Assembly (NCBI RefSeq): GCF_011759375.1
Contig: NZ_JAARML010000002.1
Coordinates: 744,001-808,000 of the forward strand
Source: Paraflavitalea devenefica
Lineage (GTDB): Bacteria > Bacteroidota > Bacteroidia > Chitinophagales > Chitinophagaceae
Length of the DNA stretch: 64,000 nt
Reading direction: 5' to 3'
Below the pieces are notes generated by a model that did not search any database, was not told where the DNA came from, and worked only from the letters and a program-made list of their open reading frames with translations. Shown piece after piece: positions 27,988-35,740 of the stretch. Each line of letters opens with the position of its first letter. The first letter of the stretch is position 1. The position numbers and the translations under genes are program-made.

Positions 27988-28491
27988 TTATTTGACCTTT
28001 GCCAGGCAACCCAGTATGGCTAGCAACGCACTTACGATATTGGCGATGGTGCGAACAGTATGGAACATGTTCCACTTTGCTTCAAACTGCAACCGGAACT
28101 GTGACAACTGTTCAGCTGAGGCGCCTGCTAGATTGAATTTATCTAATGCTTCATTAAGCGGCACATTACCGCCTATGGTTACCCCAAATACGCCCACGAT
28201 GTAAACAACGGCGGCGGCGAGGAAATACCAGAACCGGATAGAAGGTTGTTCATGGTAGCTGAACCATGCGGCCAACGGTAATAATATGACGGTACCCATG
28301 AAGGTCATAAAGAATACAGGATTCAGAATGGCCCTGTTAATGGACTGCATGGCTTTCAGGTACTCTGCATCTGCCAGCCGGCCCAGGCCGGGGTTTACAG
28401 AACAAGAGTAGGCGTAGAACAGGCCGGCTATCAGGCCCGTTGATAAGGTGGCTATGGCAAATACAAGGTGAGTCATTGGTTTATTTTTCAT
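27988..28491 (-). CDS. DUF1772 family membrane protein
   Basis: A 167-residue protein with four predicted membrane spans: LVFAIATLSTGLIAGLFYAY, PVFFMTFMGTVILLPLAAW, FWYFLAAAVVYIVGVFGVT and NIVSALLAILGC. The FYAY start, an N-P-V-F block and the NVPLNEALD loop after the third span are typical of DUF1772 (anthrone-oxygenase-like) proteins. Enzymatic function in bacteria is not established for this group. It begins 24 bases after the cytochrome c gene on the same strand, so the two are probably one operon. Confidence 0.8.
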   Translation of the reverse strand: MKNKPMTHLVFAIATLSTGLIAGLFYAYSCSVNPGLGRLADAEYLKAMQSINRAILNPVFFMTFMGTVILLPLAAWFSYHEQPSIRFWYFLAAAVVYIVGVFGVTIGGNVPLNEALDKFNLAGASAEQLSQFRLQFEAKWNMFHTVRTIANIVSALLAILGCLAKVK

Positions 28492-28515
28492 GGTTTAATC
28501 AAATGTCGTTTAAAT

Positions 28516-28830
28516 TTATTTACGCAAAGTTTTCACATAAGTAACTACGAGGCCCAGTTGATTGGCATCCAGCTTTTTCTCCCAGGCCGGCATTACCTTC
28601 CGCCCTTTGGCGATGGTGGTATACAAAGCCTCATCAGACAACTGGCTTGTTTGTAAGTTTTTGGCGCCAAATAAGCCCCGGGTGCCATCTTTACCATGGC
28701 ATTGTTTGCAATAGCGTTCAAACAGTTCCTGGCCTGTTTTCTCCGCCCGGGGTTTTTGCTCAAAAGGGGTAAAGGAAAAGAAGGTCAGCATCCCTGCCAG
28801 GCCCGCGATAAATATTAATGATCGTTTCAT
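28516..28830 (-). CDS. Small c-type cytochrome
   Basis: A 104-residue exported protein (signal about 1-22) with one haem c site CKQCH near residues 41-45 and a Met in RKVMPAW near 80 as probable sixth ligand. The TIAKGRKVMPAW segment and the closing LVVTYVKTLRK helix are typical of class I, c551-type cytochromes that carry electrons in the periplasm. It heads a short leftward unit with the DUF1772 gene. A redox partner cannot be named from the sequence. Confidence 0.88.
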   Translation of the reverse strand: MKRSLIFIAGLAGMLTFFSFTPFEQKPRAEKTGQELFERYCKQCHGKDGTRGLFGAKNLQTSQLSDEALYTTIAKGRKVMPAWEKKLDANQLGLVVTYVKTLRK

Positions 28831-28939
28831 ATTGTATTATTTACCACAAAACTATAGACGGGGCAAGCGGGTAAATAGAACAAAACCGACAAAGTAAGGC
28901 AATGAGGCATTAAGGCCGCAAGGCAACGAGGGAACCCAC

Positions 28940-28965
28940 CTTCGCCAAGGCTCCGGCGGGCGAAG
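28940..28965. repeat. Short palindromic repeat element
   Basis: CTTCGCC (28940-28946) and GGCGAAG (28959-28965) flank a 12-base GC-rich loop. The same stem sequence is familiar from intergenic DNA of many Bacteroidetes, from memory. It lies in the 216-base gap left of the M14 peptidase, which otherwise holds the terminator at 28995-29027. Confidence 0.45.
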
Positions 28966-28994
28966 AAGGCAGTGAGTATGAGGGGTATAAGCAA

Positions 28995-29027
28995 AAAGAG
29001 ACCGCTCCAGGAAGGTACGGTCTCTTT
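28995..29027 (-). terminator. Rho-independent terminator of M14 peptidase gene
   Basis: A perfect 10-bp stem (AAAGAGACCG at 28995-29004 with CGGTCTCTTT at 29018-29027) and 13-base loop. Read leftward, the stem ends in a run of five T. It lies 19 bases after the stop of the gene at 29047. Confidence 0.85.
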
Positions 29028-29046
29028 GGGGGATATATTATTTCTA

Positions 29047-31848
29047 TTAATTGGCAGTGCCCAGCAACTGGTTAAACAGCATCTTGAAGGTGCCATGTGT
29101 TTGTGCGCGGAAAGTGATCTCCGGACCGAAAGCATACAATTTGCCGGAGCCTACAGTAGCTTCAAAAGCTGTTACGCCGCCTTGTAAATAAGCTTGTCCC
29201 CAGGCCCAGCCGCTGCGCAGGGGCTTGCCATTGGAGAACCATAGGAGGGGCTTTACCGTACCTTTTGCTACTGCTTCGGGCGCCAGGTTGAATACCGGGC
29301 TAGCATCGAAATATACATCACAGGCTGCCGGCAATCCATAAGTGGCTTGCCGGGTAGAGTCGAGGCTTACCTGCAAAATGCTGCCGGGAATATAATACTT
29401 CTCATTGGGCAGCCTTTGTTCTTCGCCGTTGTTCATCTCCACCAGGGCATTGCGTACCGGCAACTGGAGATGATAGGCCAGGCTGGTGCTGGAACCAATG
29501 GTTACAATATGGCCGCCGGCTTCGAGGAATTTCTTCAGCTCCGGGACCGACTTTTCCGGCGTGATCCTGCCCCGGCGTCCCTTGTATTCGGCGGGAATAG
29601 TGCTGTCGGCAGGTTGATTGCCAAAACCACCGCCGCCAAATCCTCCGCGGCCACCCCCTTCAGCAGTAAGGCCCGGAATAGCGCCGCCTACAAACACGAT
29701 CACATCATACTTTGAACGCAGGTTACCGGAATCAATGGTAGGAGGATAGATCACCTCAGCCTCAAAATGGAATTGTTCAAACAGGAAGCGCAGCCAGCCG
29801 GATGGCATGGAGCCGCCGTACGTATCCCATAAGGCAATGCGCAAACGCTTTACCACACTAAGGCCGGCGGGGCGTTTGGTGACAGTGCCTGTAGAACCCC
29901 CATAATCTGTAACACTCTTATCTATAATTGCTTTGGCTTTGGCCGATGCCGGTACGAAGAAAGAGCCTGCCGCAAAACCAGTAACGCCTTCTTTCATGCG
30001 GAATACCGGTACACCTGCTTTCAATAAATCGTTCACAACGAGGAAGGAATTATTGGCGGCGCTGTTCAATACATAACCGGCGGAGGCCTTGGTAGTCCAT
30101 CCTTTGGGCAACTGGGCTTCGCCATAGGGTATACGCTGAAAAGGGCCATCGAAGTCTTCCGTAAAGCGGTCAAACTGTACGCCCATCTGGTAAGCGAGTG
30201 TCCAGCCGGCTGCATCATAAGGTGCTACGGGAGGACCGCCCGGATAACGGAAATCATTGGGGTGGTCCTGTGGTTCAAACATGTCCAGCACGTGCGGACG
30301 GAAGGCTTGGTTGGTTTTTACGATATACGAGCCCGCCGGGTATTTCTTTCCTTTCACCGTGAAATCGGCAGTAGCCTTATGCACCAGTACGCCTGTTTTG
30401 ATCAGGGCATTAATGAATTTGGTAGCAGTAGGAAAATCGGCCTGGTCGGCAGGCAGGATAAAACCACGTGGATCACGGGTGGCCGGATCTTTCATCACAG
30501 AATCAAAATAACGTACCGGCATACCTGCTCCCCTGGGTCCGCCACCGCCGGCGGCTTCCGGAGTGGCGCTTGGGCCACGGCTGCTGCTGGCATTTCTCTT
30601 TTGGTCATTTTGATAGGCTGTATTAATGGCATTAATGCGCTTAGGTGAAAGGCCCCAAAAATCCTTGCTGCCACGCTCAATGGAGTTCTTGCCCATCTTG
30701 TAAAAATTATACAGCAACTCATCACGGTACCGTACGGCATAATTCAATACCGCGTAATTGAGGGAAATAGAATAGTCAATAGACTGGCGGAAATGCCATT
30801 TCTGTGGGGTTACAGGGAAAGGCGTAGCGCCATCAGGGATCAGGCGCTGAGGCACCAGGGGAACTTCTGAAGGCGTAGGGCTGCCAATGATCTCGGTAAG
30901 CAGACCAATAATATTATGAAAATAAGTGGTGGTGCGCAGGCCGCCATTATACCAGGTGGAGAAGGTAGAGCCGGTACGTTGTGTGTAGCCGGGTTTCCCT
31001 TCTGCATTCAGCCGGTTGATCATGGCCGCACCAACTGCATCAAGGCTGGTCATCAATAAAGGATCAAACACATAATTGAACGGATCGCGGTAAGGAGCGC
31101 CTGCTACTACGGAGCCGGCCGGGCCAGCCTGGTGGTGGTTATACATGATCTGGGGCAACCATTCAATGTACAACTGGCGGTTCATGTTCTGTGTTTCCTT
31201 CAGGTTCATCATGAAGAAATCGCGGTTGTTATCATGGCCGGCATATTTCTCATACAGGCGTGGCACTCCCTGTAACGTACGTTTCTTAGTATCTGATTCC
31301 CGCATATACCAATTGCTCACCAGCTCCTGGCCGTCGGGATTGGCATGTACCAGCAGGATGATGGCATTGTCGAGGATGCGTATTGTTTCCGGGTCTTTTC
31401 GACTGGTAAGCTGGTACGCGGTTTCAATCAACTGGTGCGCGCCTACTGTTTCGGTGGCATGCAAGCCGCCATCAATCCAAATGATCGCTTTACCTTCTGC
31501 TGTCAGTGCACGGGCCTGTTCATCGGTCAGGTCTTCTGCATGGGCCAGCTTTTGCGAAATGGTTTTATACCGGTCCAGGTTCTTATGGTTTTCCGGCGAA
31601 GTGACAATCAGCATCCATTGGGTGCGTCCTTCTTCGGTAAGGCCCATGTCCACCATTTTCACCCGGTCGGAGGCCGCATCCAGCTTTTTGAAATAAGCTT
31701 CTGCCTGTGTGTAGGTAGTAAGCTGGTAATCATCTCCAATATTAAATCCGAAATGTTCTTTAGGAGAGGGGATGGATTGGGCCCGGGACAGGGCGGTTGT
31801 GAGCATAAAGATCAGTGCAAACGTAAAGCAGCGTTTTGTCCAACTCAT
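29047..31848 (-). CDS. Secreted M14-family zinc carboxypeptidase
   Basis: A 933-residue secreted protein (signal about 1-23). The M14 domain spans about 40-390: zinc ligands His130 and Glu133 in GLHATE, the LLVHANPDGQE and HDNNRDFF blocks, third ligand His238 or His239 in MYNHHQAG, and a catalytic Glu in LLTEIIG near 340. A Gly/Ser/Pro-rich linker (about 420-445) leads to a long C-terminal region with alternating beta elements and a Gly-rich loop FGGGGFG near 725, including a glutamine-amidotransferase-like segment (DVIVFVGGAIPGL). Large bacterial M14 proteins of this form probably trim peptides outside the cell. Start is the ATG at 31848. Confidence 0.88.
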   Translation of the reverse strand: MSWTKRCFTFALIFMLTTALSRAQSIPSPKEHFGFNIGDDYQLTTYTQAEAYFKKLDAASDRVKMVDMGLTEEGRTQWMLIVTSPENHKNLDRYKTISQKLAHAEDLTDEQARALTAEGKAIIWIDGGLHATETVGAHQLIETAYQLTSRKDPETIRILDNAIILLVHANPDGQELVSNWYMRESDTKKRTLQGVPRLYEKYAGHDNNRDFFMMNLKETQNMNRQLYIEWLPQIMYNHHQAGPAGSVVAGAPYRDPFNYVFDPLLMTSLDAVGAAMINRLNAEGKPGYTQRTGSTFSTWYNGGLRTTTYFHNIIGLLTEIIGSPTPSEVPLVPQRLIPDGATPFPVTPQKWHFRQSIDYSISLNYAVLNYAVRYRDELLYNFYKMGKNSIERGSKDFWGLSPKRINAINTAYQNDQKRNASSSRGPSATPEAAGGGGPRGAGMPVRYFDSVMKDPATRDPRGFILPADQADFPTATKFINALIKTGVLVHKATADFTVKGKKYPAGSYIVKTNQAFRPHVLDMFEPQDHPNDFRYPGGPPVAPYDAAGWTLAYQMGVQFDRFTEDFDGPFQRIPYGEAQLPKGWTTKASAGYVLNSAANNSFLVVNDLLKAGVPVFRMKEGVTGFAAGSFFVPASAKAKAIIDKSVTDYGGSTGTVTKRPAGLSVVKRLRIALWDTYGGSMPSGWLRFLFEQFHFEAEVIYPPTIDSGNLRSKYDVIVFVGGAIPGLTAEGGGRGGFGGGGFGNQPADSTIPAEYKGRRGRITPEKSVPELKKFLEAGGHIVTIGSSTSLAYHLQLPVRNALVEMNNGEEQRLPNEKYYIPGSILQVSLDSTRQATYGLPAACDVYFDASPVFNLAPEAVAKGTVKPLLWFSNGKPLRSGWAWGQAYLQGGVTAFEATVGSGKLYAFGPEITFRAQTHGTFKMLFNQLLGTAN

Positions 31849-32003
31849 TGGATGATAAGTTTATGAATAATAGTGTTTTCTCATGTGGGCTTAAAATAAC
31901 AAAAGTCTGGTTATTCGCCAGGTATTTTATGGGACGTTTCTTTAACCGGCGTCTTTTGGGGCTTGTATGGTAAGTTATTAACACTTTTTCAATAAATTGA
32001 AAA

Positions 32004-33050
32004 ATGAAAGCATCCATTGTTCTGTTAGGTATGTTGTTCCTGTATGCCTGTAAGGGAAAGGGAGAAAAGGAGAAAACCATAATTAATAATGTGGAGGAAG
32101 TCGCATATCCCGCTGGTATGGAAGGAGTGGACAAATGGTTCTCCGCCTGGGAGTTTGTCTGCACCCATAAATTTGAACTGCCACCCGCGGCAGCACCTGC
32201 CATATTGTTGTATGATGATCAATTCCTGTATACAACGTCGACGGTAAGTGCTGCTGATACAGCCACCTCTTTTGAAGGCCCTGCCTTATTGGGACGGCCC
32301 TTGCCCTGGAAATGGAACAGGCTTTCCGGAGAGCTGACCATTCCTGATGGTAAAAAAGTGCCGGTGGGATTAATGTCATTTGCAGCATCTGATTCAAATG
32401 GTCATCCTTTTTTTGTGATGGCTGCTCCCGCATTCTGGAAAACTGCCGGTGTTGAAAGTAAAGAGCTGGGATTGGATAAACTGGTAACGGCTGTTTTCTT
32501 ACATGAGTTCACCCATACCCGTCAACAAACAGGTATGGGTGCGATGGTGAATGCCATTGAGAAAAGTCATACGTTCAAAGACCCTGAACTCAGCGATGAT
32601 ATTGTACAGCATACTTTTCAAAAGGACAGTAACTACGTCAGGAGCTTCCGGGCAGAGGCCAATAAATTTTACCAGGCGGCATTTGCCAAAGACACGCAGG
32701 CAACAAAAAAGCTCACCCGGGAAGCATTAGCGATGTTAAAGAAGCGGCAGGCTACGTATTTCACAAAGGATAAGACCATACTGAAACCGCTGGACGATAT
32801 TTTTCTTACCATGGAAGGCTTGGGACAGTTTGCTGGTTTTTATTGGCTGCAGCATCCTTCAGGGGCCAAAATACCTTTTAGTCAGGCGGTAGAAGGGATG
32901 CGCAGGAAACGCAACCAATGGTCGCAGGAAGAAGGGCTGGCTATGTTTTTGATCCTGGACAAGCTGACCAAACCTGATTGGCCGCATGACCTGTTTGGTG
33001 ATAAACCAAAGTCTATCGTTGAGTTGTTAGAAGTACAGGTAAAGAAGTAG
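32004..33050 (+). CDS. Lipoprotein with HExxH zinc-protease motif
   Basis: A 348-residue lipoprotein: MKASIVLLGMLFLYAC (Cys16), followed by a Lys/Glu-rich linker. The outstanding feature is VFLHEFTHTRQQ with His167, Glu168 and His171, the HExxH zinc motif of gluzincin-type metallopeptidases. Further Glu residues follow (EKSHTFKDPELSDD, FRAEANKFYQAAF), one of which may be the third ligand. The C-terminal part is helical and Lys-rich, closing with ILDKLTKPDWPHDLFG and SIVELLEVQVKK. I do not recognise the family. It diverges from the M14 peptidase gene, so the two could form a surface proteolysis pair; that is inference. Confidence 0.72.
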   Translation: MKASIVLLGMLFLYACKGKGEKEKTIINNVEEVAYPAGMEGVDKWFSAWEFVCTHKFELPPAAAPAILLYDDQFLYTTSTVSAADTATSFEGPALLGRPLPWKWNRLSGELTIPDGKKVPVGLMSFAASDSNGHPFFVMAAPAFWKTAGVESKELGLDKLVTAVFLHEFTHTRQQTGMGAMVNAIEKSHTFKDPELSDDIVQHTFQKDSNYVRSFRAEANKFYQAAFAKDTQATKKLTREALAMLKKRQATYFTKDKTILKPLDDIFLTMEGLGQFAGFYWLQHPSGAKIPFSQAVEGMRRKRNQWSQEEGLAMFLILDKLTKPDWPHDLFGDKPKSIVELLEVQVKK

Positions 33051-33056
33051 CTAAAA

Positions 33057-33078
33057 AAAGCCGGGTTACCCCGGCTTT
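33057..33078 (-). terminator. Terminator between convergent genes
   Basis: AAAGCCGGG (33057-33065) and CCCGGCTTT (33070-33078) form a 9-bp stem with a TTAC loop. Leftward reading gives a seven-T run, so it mainly ends the gene at 33104-33556, and may also stop the HEFTH gene transcript. Confidence 0.85.
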
Positions 33079-33103
33079 ATCAGTCATCGTCCTTTTGGTC
33101 CTC

Positions 33104-33556
33104 TTATTTATTTCTTGCGGCTGCTTCGCGTACTTTTTGTACAGCAGGTAACAACAATGATATATTAAAATCTTCGCCGCTGCTCAGATCGGTAGGCTTG
33201 CAGATGCACATACCAATAGACTGATTGTTGGGAATACCAAAGCAGGCATCCGGTATGGGGTACTTACAGGATGGCTTGGGTGCAGTGCCGGTACCGGGCT
33301 GAATGGGGGAGAGACGGGTAGCCTTTCCGGCTGCATCGGTGTATACTACATCGCTGAAACGATCGCCTCTTTTTACGAATGTAAGGGTGCCATTGTCATT
33401 GGGCACGCGCACTGTATTCTTACCTTCAGTGGATTTAAAATGGAAATCCTGATAATTAACTTTTCCAGCACCGGCGCCTGTTCCATGTGACTGGGCCATC
33501 AGGTTGCCGGTTACAGCAAATACAAGCATCGAAAGGATTAAACTTAGCTTTTTCAT
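33104..33556 (-). CDS. Secreted Cys-rich protein of unknown function, LytTR-box gene
   Basis: A 150-residue exported protein, signal about 1-21 (MKKLSLILSMLVFAVTGNLMAQ). The middle carries two beta-like stretches (KNTVRVPNDNGTLTFVKRGD, FSDVVYTDAAGK). Four cysteines are clustered as C-x7-C-x11-C-x-C near residues 97-118, suggesting disulphides. The C-terminus, ISLLLPAVQKVREAAARNK, closely resembles the start of the helix in planctomycete DUF1559 prepilin-like proteins, but here it is C-terminal. I do not recognise the family. Upstream lies a TCCGTTAAG/TTCATTAAA site with a -7 box, shared with three other genes around the LytTR regulator at 37511. Confidence 0.75.
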   Translation of the reverse strand: MKKLSLILSMLVFAVTGNLMAQSHGTGAGAGKVNYQDFHFKSTEGKNTVRVPNDNGTLTFVKRGDRFSDVVYTDAAGKATRLSPIQPGTGTAPKPSCKYPIPDACFGIPNNQSIGMCICKPTDLSSGEDFNISLLLPAVQKVREAAARNK

Positions 33557-33599
33557 AATTCGGGTTGTTTAAAAATGATTATTGTTATTGATTACGATA

Positions 33600-33666
33600 C
33601 AAAGATGTGATGATGCCAGGGCGAAAAGAATAGTTGTTTAATGAATGCCGTGGTTGACTTAACGGA
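33600..33666 (-). promoter_or_regulatory. LytTR-type box A and promoter of Cys-rich protein gene
   Basis: Read leftward: TCCGTTAAG (33666-33658), 12 bases, TTCATTAAA (33645-33637), 29 bases, then CATCTTTG (33607-33600), one base from the -7 consensus TAnnTTTG. The half-site matches the general LytTR pattern [TA][AC][CA]GTTN[AG][TG]. The proximal half-site ends 80 bases before the ATG. Confidence 0.7.
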
Positions 33667-33668
33667 AT

Positions 33669-33718
33669 AGTGAGTAGTGAGTGGTTAGTGGTGAGTGGGC
33701 GTTTGCTTCGACAGCAGA
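33669..33718. repeat. 7-bp tandem repeat and family 1 fragment
   Basis: Four imperfect 7-mers RGTGAGT follow each other at 33669-33696 (AGTGAGT, AGTGAGT, GGTTAGT, GGTGAGT). They are followed by TTGCTTCGACAGCAGA (33703-33718), the exact reverse complement of 26572-26587. The array abuts LytTR box A. Confidence 0.6.
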
Positions 33719-33763
33719 ACCGGCGTTGTTACTGGTTGCTGGTTCCGCTGGGATGCAAATACT

Positions 33764-35266
33764 TTAAAAGAACTGGTATCCCGGCGTGGGCACCGGTTTT
33801 ACAGTCGCTTCCTTTTTACTGCGGCGCAACAATTGATGGTAATCGGCCGGGTTGATAGGCTTCAGGTATTCATGCGGCCAGCGGGTGCACTTCGTGGGCA
33901 GTCCCATATCCTTCATCAGCCTATCCAGGTGCATGTAATTGAACGGAGCAATACAGGTGCCGCTAAACTCTGCGGCAATCGGCCTTCCATGCCGGCGCCA
34001 TTGATGCATGTATTCCATCTCTTCGTTACTAGCTTTTACAGATGGTAACGGTAACCTGTTTTCCATATACCGCACCAGCCAGTTGGCGGCCACTTCGGAG
34101 GTAAGCGTGGTGAACAGGCTGGAATTAAAACCTACAAAGCCCAGTTGGGGCACCAGTGGATGGATGATATTCCGGAACAGGCGGTAAGGTCCGTGTGAGG
34201 ATACGATCAGCTTGCGGTAACCTTCTTCCAGGAAAGGAAGTTCCTGTGTAAAGCCTGTTCCGAAAATCAATACGTCGGGTGTAATTGTTTCGCCATTGTT
34301 TAAAATGACCTGCCTGCCTTCCATCCGCAGGATCTCCGTTTTTTTCGCCTGTATCCGCCCGCTTCTTACTTTCTCGTAAAAGCCTTCAGGCGCTACGCCC
34401 AGGCTGCAACTGATCTGGTCTTCTATGCGGTGTTCCGGCACCATGCCACAGTCTTTGAGCTTGAACTGCATCTTCAACAGTGCTTCCAGTCCGCGCCATT
34501 GCGCCCATACCAGCGGTTTACCGGCAGAATGCAGTATTTTCTGGAAGCCGGATTTATGCGGCGCATTAAAGAAGGCTTCCGACAGGCGGGAGAACAACAG
34601 GTACCGCATATTCACCTTATTGCCAAAATAACGCGGCACTTTCCATTGTGCTTTGCGATAGAGCAGGGTAGCGCTCTTGCTAAGGTCGGCAGCGAGGGTG
34701 GCGATATCTGTGGCCGATTTGGCAAAACCTACTACCGCCACCTGCTTGCCTGCCAGCAACGACATATCTTTTACCTGGCTGGAATGTAGTATCTGTCCGC
34801 CGGCCCGTATAAAACTGTCACTGCCGGGGAAGTCGGGCATATAGGGTTTATGAAAAGTGCCTGTACAGACCGCTACGAAATCAAAAACCAGGGTCTGCCG
34901 GGTATTATTGGTGAGATCGGTAATCTCCGCTTCCCAGGCCGGTTGTTTATACTGCAGGTTATTCACCTGTACATTGAACCATATATAGGGTCGTACATTA
35001 AAGGCAATGGCATACCGGTTCAGGTAAGTCTGCACCTGTACACCGGAAGGCCATAAGGGATAATCCTTGGGCATGGGGAAATCGGAAAACGCATACTCAT
35101 CCCGCGTGGTTTGGGTGGCCACGCCTACATAAGAACGGCTTTTTTCCCATACACCGCCCAGGTCGGCTCCCTTCTCCAGCACCGTTACCCGGTACCCCCT
35201 TTCTATAAAAGCCTTTGCGGTAGCCAGTCCGCTGATGCCCGCGCCTATAATACCTACATGTTTCAT
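33764..35266 (-). CDS. Flavin-containing monooxygenase
   Basis: A 500-residue FAD- and NADPH-dependent monooxygenase. The FAD Rossmann motif is GIIGAGISGLATAKAF at about residues 5-20, followed by VLEKGADLGGVWEKS, where the GGVW step is typical of FMOs and Baeyer-Villiger enzymes. The second nucleotide-binding motif is VVGFAKSATDIA near 173-184, and a late ATG-type element occurs as LIFGTGFTQELPF. No signal peptide, so cytoplasmic. Such enzymes oxygenate nitrogen, sulphur or carbonyl groups; the substrate is not evident. Box B, a LytTR-type site, lies upstream, so it probably belongs to the regulon of 37511. Confidence 0.88.
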   Translation of the reverse strand: MKHVGIIGAGISGLATAKAFIERGYRVTVLEKGADLGGVWEKSRSYVGVATQTTRDEYAFSDFPMPKDYPLWPSGVQVQTYLNRYAIAFNVRPYIWFNVQVNNLQYKQPAWEAEITDLTNNTRQTLVFDFVAVCTGTFHKPYMPDFPGSDSFIRAGGQILHSSQVKDMSLLAGKQVAVVGFAKSATDIATLAADLSKSATLLYRKAQWKVPRYFGNKVNMRYLLFSRLSEAFFNAPHKSGFQKILHSAGKPLVWAQWRGLEALLKMQFKLKDCGMVPEHRIEDQISCSLGVAPEGFYEKVRSGRIQAKKTEILRMEGRQVILNNGETITPDVLIFGTGFTQELPFLEEGYRKLIVSSHGPYRLFRNIIHPLVPQLGFVGFNSSLFTTLTSEVAANWLVRYMENRLPLPSVKASNEEMEYMHQWRRHGRPIAAEFSGTCIAPFNYMHLDRLMKDMGLPTKCTRWPHEYLKPINPADYHQLLRRSKKEATVKPVPTPGYQFF

Positions 35267-35291
35267 ATTGCTCGTTTTTTGATTGATGCGG

Positions 35292-35358
35292 CTAAATTAT
35301 TAGCGGGGGAGGGCTGGCGGAAGCGAGAGTTAATGAAACCAGCCTATGGCTTAACGGA
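35292..35358 (-). promoter_or_regulatory. LytTR-type box B and promoter of flavin monooxygenase gene
   Basis: Read leftward: TCCGTTAAG (35358-35350), 12 bases, TTCATTAAC (35337-35329), 29 bases, then TAATTTAG (35299-35292), which resembles the -7 box TAnnTTTG. The proximal half-site ends 62 bases before the ATG. Confidence 0.7.
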
Positions 35359-35464
35359 TGGTAAGGGAATGCACTGGAAGTGGCAGCCAGGTACTTCAGG
35401 TTAGGGATATAAGAGCCTTATTACATATTTAACCTTCTTTACTGCTTTCCTTAAACTATCATTT

Positions 35465-35543
35465 AGCATAGATACAGCATACCTATATAGGGAAGTTGTA
35501 TCTATGCTGAATCTATACTGTATATATGCTGCATCTATGCTGT
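35465..35543. repeat. 11-bp tandem repeat array with inverted arm
   Basis: Four imperfect 11-mers (ATCTATGCTGA, ATCTATACTGT, ATATATGCTGC, ATCTATGCTGT) fill 35500-35543. AGCATAGATACA at 35465-35476 is the exact reverse complement of 35498-35509, so a 12-bp stem with a 21-base loop can form. It lies in the 474-base gap between the monooxygenase and LytS genes; the rest of that gap holds boxes B and D and no gene. Confidence 0.7.
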
Positions 35544-35654
35544 ATCCTATTATAACCCCTTGATTATCTATAAGGGCGCTTGCTGCTACCCCCAGGGCTA
35601 TCTTAGTGCTATTGCAGAGCCTTCCCCTACATTCCCGGCCAGGTACGCCACCAA

Positions 35655-35720
35655 TCGGTTAAGTGAAACCCCGGTTTCGTTAAATGAAGGGCCGGTTTTA
35701 TGGTTCTTTCCCCATCTTTG
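35655..35720 (+). promoter_or_regulatory. LytTR-type box D and promoter of LytS gene (autoregulation)
   Basis: Read rightward: TCGGTTAAG (35655-35663), 12 bases, TTCGTTAAA (35676-35684), 28 bases, then CATCTTTG (35713-35720), the same -7-like box as at 33600. The start codon of the sensor gene is 20 bases further. Orientation and geometry match boxes A, B and C. Confidence 0.7.
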
Positions 35721-35740
35721 CTCAAAATCAACCCAATACG

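Noticed and set aside
33714..33752. Imperfect hairpin (AGCAGAACC with GGTTCCGCT) after the monooxygenase gene
   Set aside because: It has a mismatch in the stem and no T-run in either direction, so it was not called a terminator.
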